Positions 8,957 through 16,893 of a stretch of DNA of 64,000 nucleotides are shown piece after piece (position 1 is the first letter of the stretch; each line of letters begins with the position of its first letter). Origin of the DNA: Methanobacterium sp. SMA-27 (GTDB lineage: Archaea; Methanobacteriota; Methanobacteria; Methanobacteriales; Methanobacteriaceae); contig NZ_JQLY01000001.1 of the NCBI RefSeq assembly GCF_000744455.1, positions 992,001 through 1,056,000 on the forward strand, read 5' to 3'. The notes beneath the pieces were generated by a model. It ran no database searches. It was not told the DNA's origin and saw nothing but the letters and a program-made list of their open reading frames with translations. A program made the translations under genes and the position numbers.

Positions 8957-10089
8957 CTAATCAGATTCGTTATTTAACTTTTCTAGAACTGTTGGATTGT
9001 TTAAAATTTCATCAATCAGCTTCTTGGCTTTGTTCAAATCCTTTATTTGTTTTTCCATCTCTTCTAATTTTTCATCGGTAACTACTCGAACTTCTATTTC
9101 TTCAAAGAAATACAAATGAGGTATTTACTTAAAATATCTTTCTCTGAGTTTCTCCAAAGGTGTTGTGAAGTATGCCCTGGTTAGTGGATCCTTTCTATGT
9201 CCCATTATCTGACGGATATAGTGGTGTGGCATCCCATTTTCTTCAAGAGTGTTAGAAAAATATTTACGGAACACATGACTATGAATGAAGATTTGCCGGT
9301 TATTGTTAGACCATCCACATTTCTTATTGAGTCTCCTTAAAAATCTTTGAAAAACATCTTCCCTCATCTTATTACCAGTACTTCCTCTAAAAGAAAATCA
9401 TTAGAATCTTCTGGAGGGTTTTGCTCCAAATACATAAAGAGATATTTAGTGGCTTCAGGGGTGTTAAACGTATAATGTAGGGTACCAGTTTTTTGACGCC
9501 TTACATACCACTCTTGAATATTCTTCTCATCCCAAGAATTATTTAACAACTCAATATTCAACATTTTTTTGAATTCACTGGAGGGAATTTTTAATGATTT
9601 TAAAAAATCAGAAAATTTTAAATTCAATACATCTCCTATTGCTATTCCCGAAGTGTACATAAAAATTATTAGAGTTGCGTACCTTTGGGATGAGTTGTTA
9701 CTGAGAGCAAGTTGGATATCTTCTTTTCTTGGGATTTCTGAAGCTGTGAGATCAGGATTATTGTTACTGTAAATCCTGTTGGGAATTTGTATTTCGTAAT
9801 GGTTGTAAAATCCCCTTATAGTTGAGATATTGTCTACAATTTTTCTAGGGCTAAAGTTATTCTGGATAAGATATTCTTGATAGTTTAGGAGTTGGCCTTT
9901 AATTCTACGTTTTCTTAACCTTATCCCATTATCTTCGTCCTCTTCAGCTTGTTCAATGAGCTGTGTAGGGTTAAGGCCGGTTATTTGGCAGTAAATTTGT
10001 AACTTTCTGGTGTAACTCCGTACGGTTTCGGGTCTAAGGTTACGATTTAAAATAAATTCTCTATATATGGGGTCCTGTTTTATGTCCAT
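8957..10089 (-). pseudogene. tyrosine recombinase/integrase, disrupted by a frameshift and a nonsense codon
   Basis: The N-terminal part (9364-10089, 241 residues) has the core-binding domain and the beginning of the catalytic domain. It ends at a TGA that overlaps the ATG of the next piece (9125-9367, 80 residues), which carries the rest of the catalytic domain: HVFR (H-x-x-R), the MGHR motif and the nucleophile Tyr in RAYFTTP. After an in-frame TAA at 9125-9127 the frame continues for 55 codons with the usual charged tail of archaeal integrases (motif YFFEEIEV, then a Glu/Lys-rich helix) to a TAG at 8957. Together these pieces make one integrase with two lesions. The first catalytic Arg is not in the expected place (TSGIAIGDVLNL); several archaeal relatives also vary here, so this alone does not prove decay. 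It points towards hsdS from the opposite strand. Confidence 0.75.
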
Positions 10090-10442
10090 TTTATCAGCAT
10101 TGGGTTTAGTTATAAGTATGTAAATTTCTTAATGCATAAAAAATTTACTATTTATATTACTTATTACATAAACCCAAGGCAAAAAAGCCTCGGGTGGGAA
10201 TTGAATCCATTATAAGATTAGAAACCAAACTTGAGAAATAAATTATCTGCTTGATTGATAATTGATTTATACCAATGTTTTATATTATTGTATTTTGAGA
10301 GTTTTCTCGTACGATATGAATCTTTGGATAATTATTGGATATTTATTTGTGATTGAGGATTAAAAATAATTATATTTATCTAGCCTATTTAAAAATTAAT
10401 TATTACTAAAATTTATATATTGTAATAATCATATTATATTGC
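10090..10442. other. intergenic, with a possible tRNA 3'-end fragment
   Basis: No gene is seen. At 10173-10194 the bases CCCAAGGC and GCCTCGGG form an imperfect hairpin around six A residues. Read on the minus strand, 10208 to 10187 resembles the 3' end of a tRNA (TTCAATTCCCACC followed by CGAGGC and a T run), but no matching 5' part is present. It could be an attachment-site remnant just upstream of the integrase. Confidence 0.3.
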
Positions 10443-11051
10443 ATGAAGTTAATACAAATTAACGGTTTGATAAAAAAACATAAAAACATAATTTTCTATA
10501 ATAAAGATGTAAATCAGTGTTATGAAAAATTGAAGGAAGATTATTTTTGTGTTTATTTCAACGAGCCTGTTCCAGTTCGGGTACAATTAATAAAATTACT
10601 TAAATTAATTAATCCAGATTACAGTTTTAATTCATCTCATATAACCGTTGCAGAACTTAAAGAAGCAATAGTTAAAGAGTTGGATCATGAAAATTTAATA
10701 ATTATTTTCAATCATTTTGAAAAATTGAGTAAAAGGTATGTTGGTATCTATCAATATCTAAATAGCTTTCAAAATATTCAATTCATCTGCAGTTTTATAA
10801 ATAAAATTAATAGAAATACATATCCTTTTTATGAAACATTTAAAATTCTAAATAAAGAGGAATATAAGAATGATACAGCTAAAGATGAGATCAACATCAC
10901 ATATTCTTTATACATTATTATAAGTATAATTTGTTTTTTTGTTTATATAAAAAGTGCAAATTCAGTTTACATGGCGGCAATACTACTTGGTGGAGCCTGG
11001 TTTGCATTAATAATATTCAGAACCATGATGTATGCAGGAGGTCGTGTATGA
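10443..11051 (+). CDS. hypothetical membrane-anchored protein
   Basis: I do not recognise this 202-residue protein. Residues 1-145 are cytosolic and mixed alpha/beta; a strand ending ENLIIIFNHFEKLSK followed by a helix and a second strand (NIQFICSFI) looks like the Walker B and sensor strands of a STAND/AAA-type ATPase, but there is no P-loop, so it may be a decayed or minimal nucleotide-binding domain. Two membrane helices follow at about 152-170 and 175-195. The stop overlaps the start of the next gene (ATGA), so both are coupled. It starts at the ATG at 10443 with no clear ribosome site; a TATA-like run at 10410-10425 would fit a leaderless message. Confidence 0.6.
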   Translation: MKLIQINGLIKKHKNIIFYNKDVNQCYEKLKEDYFCVYFNEPVPVRVQLIKLLKLINPDYSFNSSHITVAELKEAIVKELDHENLIIIFNHFEKLSKRYVGIYQYLNSFQNIQFICSFINKINRNTYPFYETFKILNKEEYKNDTAKDEINITYSLYIIISIICFFVYIKSANSVYMAAILLGGAWFALIIFRTMMYAGGRV

Positions 11052-11686
11052 GGGAATACACACATATGGCGGGAGCGATATTATTCTTTTTAATATTTGC
11101 ATATTTATTAAATTTAAATAATATAATTTTAGGAATAATTTTTGCAGGATGGATATCAGTTTTTCCAGATGTAATTGATAAATTAATTGGTAAACATAAG
11201 GGGATAGGTCATTCAATATTCTGGGTATTTATCTTTGTATTGGTGGCATATTATAACTTTTTCATAGGTGTTGCCTTATTAACAGGTTTTTTATCACATC
11301 TCTTCTTTGACATCTTCACGACCAATGGTTGTCCTATTTTATATCCTATCATTAGAACCAATTTTGTTGCATTAAAAAGATTAAACAGAGTTAGAACAAC
11401 TACTAATCAAGAGAAGGGAGTGTTTATATTTATAATATTTTTAATAGTTCCTTTATTTTTATTGACTTCAGGAATTTCATCGAACATTAACCTCCATAAT
11501 TTAGAGGTTAATAGTGGAGATTCGAATGCAAATTCGGGTTATCACCAAGGAAATACATCAGGATTTAAAAATACAGTTTATATTAATTTAGATCTTAATT
11601 CTAAGGGTAATAAGAACATAAGTGTAGAAAAAATCAACGATAACGTTACAGACGTGATTGTAAAGGATATTGAACCCGGAGGATGA
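11048..11686 (+). CDS. YdjM-like membrane metal-dependent hydrolase (DUF457)
   Basis: A 212-residue polytopic membrane protein with the spaced His/Asp pattern of the YdjM/DUF457 family: YTHMAG near the N-terminus, FPDVIDK, HKGIGHS and SHLFFDIFTTNG. These residues are thought to bind a metal inside the membrane; the substrate is unknown in this family. A last membrane helix (about residues 120-140) is followed by a hydrophilic Asn/Ser-rich tail. The start at ATG 11048 overlaps the stop of the preceding gene and removes an artefactual 39-residue extension that has no membrane character. A second family member lies at 54401-55339. The function of the coupled pair is not known. Confidence 0.7.
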   Translation: MREYTHMAGAILFFLIFAYLLNLNNIILGIIFAGWISVFPDVIDKLIGKHKGIGHSIFWVFIFVLVAYYNFFIGVALLTGFLSHLFFDIFTTNGCPILYPIIRTNFVALKRLNRVRTTTNQEKGVFIFIIFLIVPLFLLTSGISSNINLHNLEVNSGDSNANSGYHQGNTSGFKNTVYINLDLNSKGNKNISVEKINDNVTDVIVKDIEPGG

Positions 11687-12523
11687 GAATATGAAAGAGT
11701 TTAGTCGTATTCATGTAATGCATATGATATGGAGATTATGAGCATGAATGTAAAATTGTTGCATGAAAAAAATACAATTTTTTATATTCCGATAATTTTA
11801 TTAATTATATGATAAACTGTAATATCACATATACCCTTATTTAGATTATGAATAATCCATTGAAAATATTCTTGAATATTTTGAAATGTTGATAAATAAT
11901 TGATTTGTATATTATATTAAATTCTTATTAGTATTACATTATATTTGTTGATTTTTACCTGATCCTAAAATAACACCTGAAAAGTATTTATTAATCAAAT
12001 GATGTTGTGATAAGTGTTTTCTGAAATTGATATAATTTTCAATTTACTTCGTTATAGCCTTATATAACGAAGTTGAATTAAAATACTTTATTTTTGAATA
12101 TCAAAAAAATAATTAAAGATCATTTGTTAAAGATACAATTATTCAAAAATCGTAGAGATATGCCTATTTAGTATGGTTGGTATGGATATGCTAGTTCATT
12201 TGTAGAGATTTAGCCTTTTTTTAATAATTGTCCATTTGCAAGGGATTTTTTTTTACTTCTTTATATTTTTAAATGAATTTAATTTCGAAATATTTATTTC
12301 ATATACTCATATATTCATTTGTAATAGAAAAGTTGAAATACATAATGTAGAAAAAATAAGAACATAATTTAGGAGAAATAAAAATGAGCACTGGAAAATT
12401 GCAGATATACTTGAAGGTCTGCAAAACTAACACCTTTTTTCATCTTAAATTTTTTAAGTCATTTTTATCTAATAAATCAATTTAAATAGTTAACAAATAT
12501 ATTTATATAAAATGTATGATATC
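11687..12523. other. long intergenic region at the right edge of the island
   Basis: No secure gene in about 830 bp. It holds the 28-bp dyad at 12046-12073. An open frame of 33 codons at 12384-12485 follows AGGAG at a fair spacing but has no recognisable features and is not called. A TTTATATA element at about 12499-12506 probably serves the next gene. Confidence 0.5.
12046..12073 (+). repeat. dif-like 11-6-11 recombination site (right copy)
   Basis: Left arm ACTTCGTTATA, centre GCCTTA, right arm TATAACGAAGT: a perfect 11-bp inverted repeat around six bases. This is exactly the arm-centre-arm geometry of Xer/dif sites. The right arm differs from the one at 1359-1369 at a single base. A hairpin terminator is less likely because there is no gene end nearby and no T run. 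Confidence 0.55.
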
Positions 12524-13114
12524 ATGAAAAAAGCACTGCTAATGGTTTTATTTTTTGTTGTAGTTTTAACTGTACAGCTTTCACCTGCTGCTGCATGGGC
12601 TGTACCGACTCATTATGAAATAGTAGTGACAACTTACCATGCATTACCAGCGGATGTTCAATCTAAATTAAGTTTAGATGTGATGATGGATGGTGCCGAT
12701 GATCCTGATCTGAAGTTCTTTGACTACAAATATCAAAGATATCCTGCAAATCAACCCAAAGTTGATTACTGGTTGGACAGAGGTAAGATAGACTATCAAA
12801 ACGGTGATTATCAAGATGCAAGTTATAGTTTTGGTGTTGCCACACACTACATTGCTGATGGTTGCTGTGCACCCCACTGTGTAGATAATTCTTCACATTA
12901 CTATCATAGTATTTACGAACTAAATGCATTATTACTCACACCTCAAATAGATAATTCAATTGGAGACATTCATTTAATCATGCAAAACGATTGTTCAGAT
13001 GGAAAAAATAGTTGGCAATGTTGGATGAATAATAAAAACGATGGTTACATACAAAATGATCTTAATCGGGCTGTAAGTGCATGTTACACTGCAATAAATG
13101 AAAGCGTAAGTTAA
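12524..13114 (+). CDS. secreted zinc-dependent phospholipase C-like protein
   Basis: A 196-residue exported protein. A signal peptide (MKKALLMVLFFVVVLTVQL...AAA) ends just before a Trp, so the mature protein would begin with Trp. In bacterial zinc phospholipase C the N-terminal Trp itself binds zinc. Further ligands are visible: an Asp in DGADDPD, then HYIAD (H-x-x-x-D), a His six residues after that Asp (CAPH), and HSIYE (H-x-x-x-E) ten residues later. The spacing between the last two His is shorter than in Bacillus cereus enzyme. The ATG at 12524 is preferred over 12512 because a TATA box at about 12500 would put a leaderless start there. Role could be phospholipase or S1/P1-like nuclease, since the families share this site; archaeal ether lipids make the substrate uncertain. 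Confidence 0.7.
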   Translation: MKKALLMVLFFVVVLTVQLSPAAAWAVPTHYEIVVTTYHALPADVQSKLSLDVMMDGADDPDLKFFDYKYQRYPANQPKVDYWLDRGKIDYQNGDYQDASYSFGVATHYIADGCCAPHCVDNSSHYYHSIYELNALLLTPQIDNSIGDIHLIMQNDCSDGKNSWQCWMNNKNDGYIQNDLNRAVSACYTAINESVS

Positions 13115-13694
13115 TTTAAAATTATTTTAACAATGAGAGTTAACTTTAGAAGATAAAGTAGTTATCTCGAAAAAGAGTTTAATCTTTATAATTCGACAAA
13201 AAATTGAACATAAAATAGGTGGAATCCAAAAGAAAAAAAATATAATTCTCGTTAAACATAATAATAATACAGAAAAATTATTATAGATTATCAAAAATTT
13301 TAGAAATGTGCAAAAATGGTCCACGACATGTACACCAATTGATCTATAAATAATGGTTTATGAGATTTGTCTTTTTTGTTAAATTTTTTTTATTTAAAAT
13401 CGTTAAATGTTTAATAAATATTATTTTATTATTAATAAATTTATAATATAGATAGATTTTTTTTAAATAATCCTCTTGTCTAAAAATTTGAACTTCCAAT
13501 ATTCTTTCATAAAGTTATTCAAGATGAAAAAATTACAAAAAAAATGATTAGATGTTTAGAAATATAAAATATTGAAAATTTTGAAAAATACCTTGCAAAC
13601 AAAGTTGTGATTAAATTCACAGATTTATTATATTAAAATTATTTAATAAAATTTAATAAAGAGTATTCTAATAATTTAATTTGGAGGCGGATTA
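13115..13694. other. intergenic, nothing recognised
   Basis: 580 bp of very AT-rich sequence between two genes on the same strand. No open frame with a ribosome site, no clear repeat. Confidence 0.5.
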
Positions 13695-14105
13695 ATGGAT
13701 AATACAGTGAAGATATTTTTTGTAGCTGTAGTTTTATTGTATACAATACTGGGAGTTGGAGCAATTGGACTCTTACAAGATCATTTTATAACAGATAATG
13801 TTGCTACAATAAATCAAGCTAATTCTTCTACAAATAACACTTTTAATAATCAAGAGCAGATTAATCCTCAAAAAGAGTATATTAGTTCTGATAAAGCTAT
13901 AAATGTCGTTCATAAAAAAGTGCCATATTATGAGTATACGAATTATTCTACTAAATTAGTCCAAAATGGTCAGCACCCATATTATTTAGTTAATGCCTAT
14001 GACCTTAATCCTAATAGTATTAATTATAATCATGGTATCGGTGGTGCAAAAGTTGATGCCCAAAGCGGGAAATTGTTAGATAATGGAACAATAACCCAAA
14101 TCTAG
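13695..14105 (+). CDS. membrane-anchored PepSY-like protein
   Basis: A 136-residue protein with one N-terminal membrane helix (residues 6-26), a Ser/Asn/Thr-rich linker (30-62) and a C-terminal domain resembling PepSY: a helix (ISSDKAINVVHKK), a strand pair ending YYLVNAYD, and GAKVDAQSGKLL. PepSY domains are small extracytoplasmic modules, some of which inhibit peptidases. The start is fixed by GGAGG at 13682-13686, about eight bases before the ATG. It stands alone; the next gene is convergent. The exact partner is unknown. Confidence 0.6.
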   Translation: MDNTVKIFFVAVVLLYTILGVGAIGLLQDHFITDNVATINQANSSTNNTFNNQEQINPQKEYISSDKAINVVHKKVPYYEYTNYSTKLVQNGQHPYYLVNAYDLNPNSINYNHGIGGAKVDAQSGKLLDNGTITQI

Positions 14106-14145
14106 ATTTATAATTTAAATTCATCAAAAATTGTTAATTAAGGAA

Positions 14146-14964
14146 TTATTCATAACTAGGTAAATTCTTGGTTATATTAGCGGTTATGTTGTTTGTCTGA
14201 TTTTGAAATTGACCTGTGGATATATCTGTATAATCAAAGTTTAATTCCCCACCATTGTATAATTGTTCTAGAGTTTTATAATTGGATAACTCAAAATTTG
14301 TATAAGGATTATGGAGATAGGGGAAAATCAGCCCATAAATTGTGTATACATAGGCGGGGATTATTCCATACGTTTTTGTTAATATTTCAAAATATAAAGG
14401 TAATCCACATCCTGGATTTAGATTTGGATTATCACCCCTTACACTTCCGTGCCACACCATTGGGATGGAACCGTTCTGTCCATGTTCCTGGGCAAGTGTA
14501 TAAACATGAGTCATTAAATCATCATAGGAATTATAAACTACCCCATCAGACAGATATTTGTATCTGCCTGCAGGAATCCCATGCAAAGCCAAATTTAAAG
14601 AATCTGATTTGTTAATCTCACTTAAATTTACAGAGCCCAGGCCTTGAGTGTCAATATAAGACGCTTCAATAATATACACGCTTTTGTTAGTACCATTATC
14701 ACTTATGTTTTGCCCATAGCTACGATAGTTACTACTTCCTGCAAAATGTACAACCAAAGCACATTGGGATCCTCTTTCTTCGGCATATTCTGCTAAAAGT
14801 TGAGAATGTGGATGTCCAGGATACATATCTGGGTTTTCAATTTTGACAAACGAAAGCCTTCCTAATGGTTTTATAGGACCATTTGAAACCTCTATATAAG
14901 AATAAAGTATAATAATTGATATAACAGCAAATATTGCAACAACAATTATTATACCTTTTCTCAT
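14146..14964 (-). CDS. hypothetical membrane-anchored extracytoplasmic protein
   Basis: A 272-residue protein with an N-terminal signal anchor (residues 4-24) and a large domain outside the membrane. I do not recognise the family. Visible features are several potential N-glycosylation sequons (NIS, NGT, NKS, NLS), ALHGIPAGRYKY, a CG-containing segment (NPGCGLPLYFEI) and few Cys, which fits an archaeal surface protein. The start at ATG 14964 gives a classic positively charged MRKG N-terminus. It is convergent with the PepSY-like gene, 40 bp away. Confidence 0.6.
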   Translation of the reverse strand: MRKGIIIVVAIFAVISIIILYSYIEVSNGPIKPLGRLSFVKIENPDMYPGHPHSQLLAEYAEERGSQCALVVHFAGSSNYRSYGQNISDNGTNKSVYIIEASYIDTQGLGSVNLSEINKSDSLNLALHGIPAGRYKYLSDGVVYNSYDDLMTHVYTLAQEHGQNGSIPMVWHGSVRGDNPNLNPGCGLPLYFEILTKTYGIIPAYVYTIYGLIFPYLHNPYTNFELSNYKTLEQLYNGGELNFDYTDISTGQFQNQTNNITANITKNLPSYE

Positions 14965-15326
14965 TTTTCAACCCACAACTCCTTAAATTATTTAATAAGA
15001 TATAATTATTGATAATTAAATAATAAACACAAAAACAGATTCTCTTATTCTGTATAATGATTTGTCCACAGCTATATTATGTTATTATTTCTATTTAGAA
15101 TTTTGTTTATATTAATAGATTAAATGTGAAATCTAAAAAAAATGAAAAATTAAAAATTAATCAAAATTTTCAAGATAATTGTACATCATGGTAAACTAAC
15201 TTTATTTTACAATACAATGTTATGTAAAAATTTTAGTAAATTATATGAAAATTGTAATCCAAAAATCTTGAAAATGTTTCCTGAATAAACTAGTTAAAAA
15301 TATTTGAATCCAAATATTTTAATATT
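14965..15326. other. intergenic, nothing recognised
   Basis: About 360 bp of AT-rich DNA upstream of the minus-strand membrane-anchored protein. No gene or notable repeat seen. Confidence 0.5.
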
Positions 15327-15695
15327 TCAATTTTTTTGGGAATTCTCATTGGCTCGAAACAAGGCAATTTTCTTAATTAAATCTAGTGGTATAGGTTTAT
15401 TGTGGGGAAACTGAACTGTTCCTTTCCCACTTTGTTTATAAATACTTAATTCATATTTAAATTTTTCAAACACTGTTTTACTTGCAGGATAAAATCCAAT
15501 ATGGTTTTTGAAAGCACCAAAATAAAGTAGGTTACCATGAAACCAAAATGAAGGCATATTATAACTAATTCTATCTTTTGCTTCGGGGACAACACTTTTA
15601 ATTGCCTTTTGAATTTCATCCAGTCTTTGTTGTATTTCTGGAGGGTATTCTATCTTATAATCTTTAAAAGTGTTAAATTCTTTCCTATTTGTCAC
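15327..15695 (-). CDS. DUF1801 (YdhG-like) protein
   Basis: A 122-residue soluble protein of the DUF1801/YdhG family. Family marks are EIQQRLDEIQKAIKSVVPEA near the N-terminus, ISYNMPSFWFHGNLLYFGAFKNHIGFYP in the middle and GKGTVQFPHNKPIPLDLIKKI near the C-terminus. Members have been described as iron-chaperone-like (frataxin-like fold) proteins in bacteria, but the role in archaea is untested. Length is normal and the frame intact. It is a single gene; a 54-residue membrane protein follows upstream on the same strand. Confidence 0.75.
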   Translation of the reverse strand: MTNRKEFNTFKDYKIEYPPEIQQRLDEIQKAIKSVVPEAKDRISYNMPSFWFHGNLLYFGAFKNHIGFYPASKTVFEKFKYELSIYKQSGKGTVQFPHNKPIPLDLIKKIALFRANENSQKN

Positions 15696-15797
15696 CTATT
15701 TCTGATCTCCTATTCAAAAAATTCCAAATTATATATAATATTCTTTTATTTTGTATTCCAAATTTTTTAGTAAAACTAAAAGCTACACTTTATAAAT

Positions 15798-15962
15798 TTA
15801 TTTAATGTATTTATAAAATACAATTAAAAATACAAAAACAATACCAATATTGACTAATAGACGTTGCCAAAATAAACCCCTTAAAAATAGGGAATCTATG
15901 CTAAATACTATTATAAACATCACTAGGATATAACTTAGATATTTAATTGTTTGTTGAACCAT
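15798..15962 (-). CDS. small two-helix membrane protein
   Basis: A 54-residue open frame with two predicted membrane helices (about residues 8-24 and 35-50) separated by the loop DSLFLRGLFWQR. The hydrophobic, aromatic-rich make-up and the RGLFWQRLLVNIGIV segment resemble small membrane proteins common in Methanobacteriales. It begins at ATG 15962 after a GATGTGAT sequence that can pair with the 16S rRNA tail. No function is known. Confidence 0.55.
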   Translation of the reverse strand: MVQQTIKYLSYILVMFIIVFSIDSLFLRGLFWQRLLVNIGIVFVFLIVFYKYIK

Positions 15963-16120
15963 TATAAAATCACATCTTTTGTATAATTATTAAATATTAT
16001 ATTATCTTTATTGAATATTAATTTGATGTGACCCACTTCTGACTTTGATAAGATTTTTTTAATTGCGAATATTATTAATAATTCTAAATATATCAAGGAT
16101 TGACTCACTAAAACAAAACA

Positions 16121-16131
16121 TTTATATATAA
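16121..16131 (+). promoter_or_regulatory. TATA box of the arsR-like gene
   Basis: TTTATATATAA preceded by an A-rich BRE-like stretch. A transcription start is expected about 25 bases downstream, giving a leader of roughly 45-50 bases before the start at 16199. Confidence 0.45.
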
Positions 16132-16198
16132 TTTCCACAACACTATATTATCACTTTGATATTTATCGAATTATAGAATTTTAATCGTGGAGTAGTCA

Positions 16199-16489
16199 AT
16201 GGAAACAAAAGAAATGGCCAAAATATTTAAAGCTCTATCAAACCCTAATAGATTAGAATTATATTTACAAATAGTTAAAAAGCATGAAACAAGTTATAAA
16301 ACAAACTGTGAATGTTTAATAAGTGAAATTGCTGAATCATTTAATATAGGAGCCCCTACAATTTCTCATCATCTTAAAGAATTAACCAACGCTGAATTAA
16401 TTTTTACTGAAAGAAAAGGTAAATATTTAGTTGCTAGAGTTAATGAAGAAATAGTTAACGAAGTAAATGAACTTTTAAAGCTACAATAA
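16199..16489 (+). CDS. ArsR-family transcriptional regulator
   Basis: A 96-residue winged-helix repressor of the ArsR/SmtB type. The sequence FKALSNPNRLELYLQI is the family's first helix, and GAPTISHHLKELTNAELI is the recognition helix and turn before the wing. A CEC pair precedes the recognition helix, in about the place where metal- or arsenite-sensing members hold their ligands, so metal sensing is possible. The ATG follows GGAG at 16187-16190. It heads a group with a truncated flavodoxin and LonB; the LonB gene may be under other control. Confidence 0.85.
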   Translation: METKEMAKIFKALSNPNRLELYLQIVKKHETSYKTNCECLISEIAESFNIGAPTISHHLKELTNAELIFTERKGKYLVARVNEEIVNEVNELLKLQ

Positions 16490-16574
16490 AAATCTTAATT
16501 ATTCATAATATTTATAATTCAAAAATTTGTAAAAAAAGTAAACCACAATGAAAAAAAGTAAGCAGGTAAAAAAA

Positions 16575-16853
16575 ATGGAAACTGCAGTAATTAACAAGCC
16601 AATATATCAGGGAAACACTAAAGAAATGGCTGGAATAGTGGCTAATTCTCTGAAAGCAGAATTGTTGGATTTAAAAGATTTTAATCCCTATGAAATGAAG
16701 GGATATGATATTATAGGATTAGATTCGCAATTATATTGGTTTAAACCTCATAAGTTGTTAAGTAAGTTTATTGAAGAGTTAGATAAGGTTGGAAACAAAA
16801 AAGTTTTTATATTATCAACAAGTTCATACCGGAAACACTTATTAGATGCTTAA
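16575..16853 (+). CDS. flavodoxin-like protein, C-terminally truncated
   Basis: A 92-residue protein that matches the first half of a flavodoxin: a strand, then the phosphate-binding loop QGNTKEMA, then LLDLKDFNPYEMKGYDIIGLDS and the third strand KKVFILSTSS. The family normally has about 150 residues; here the chain stops shortly after this strand, losing the fourth and fifth strands and part of the FMN site. The start at ATG 16575 is preferred over 16548, because it gives the usual short N-terminus and follows CAGGT. Whether this remnant folds is doubtful; it is probably a decaying gene. It lies between ArsR and LonB. Confidence 0.6.
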   Translation: METAVINKPIYQGNTKEMAGIVANSLKAELLDLKDFNPYEMKGYDIIGLDSQLYWFKPHKLLSKFIEELDKVGNKKVFILSTSSYRKHLLDA

Positions 16854-16893
16854 ATAAATTTTAGCCATTAGAATATTTGGAGATTTCAAAATT

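Noticed and set aside
9364..9367. Programmed frameshift in the integrase
   Set aside because: A second lesion (TAA at 9125) and no slippery heptamer at the junction make decay more likely.
12046..12073. Reading the dyad as a cloning loxP site
   Set aside because: The arms resemble loxP (ACTTCGTATA-type) but have 11 bases and a 6-base centre, not 13 and 8, and differ in sequence; it is not loxP.
12384..12485. 33-codon frame after AGGAG
   Set aside because: The product has no recognisable features and the region is otherwise non-coding; too weak to call.
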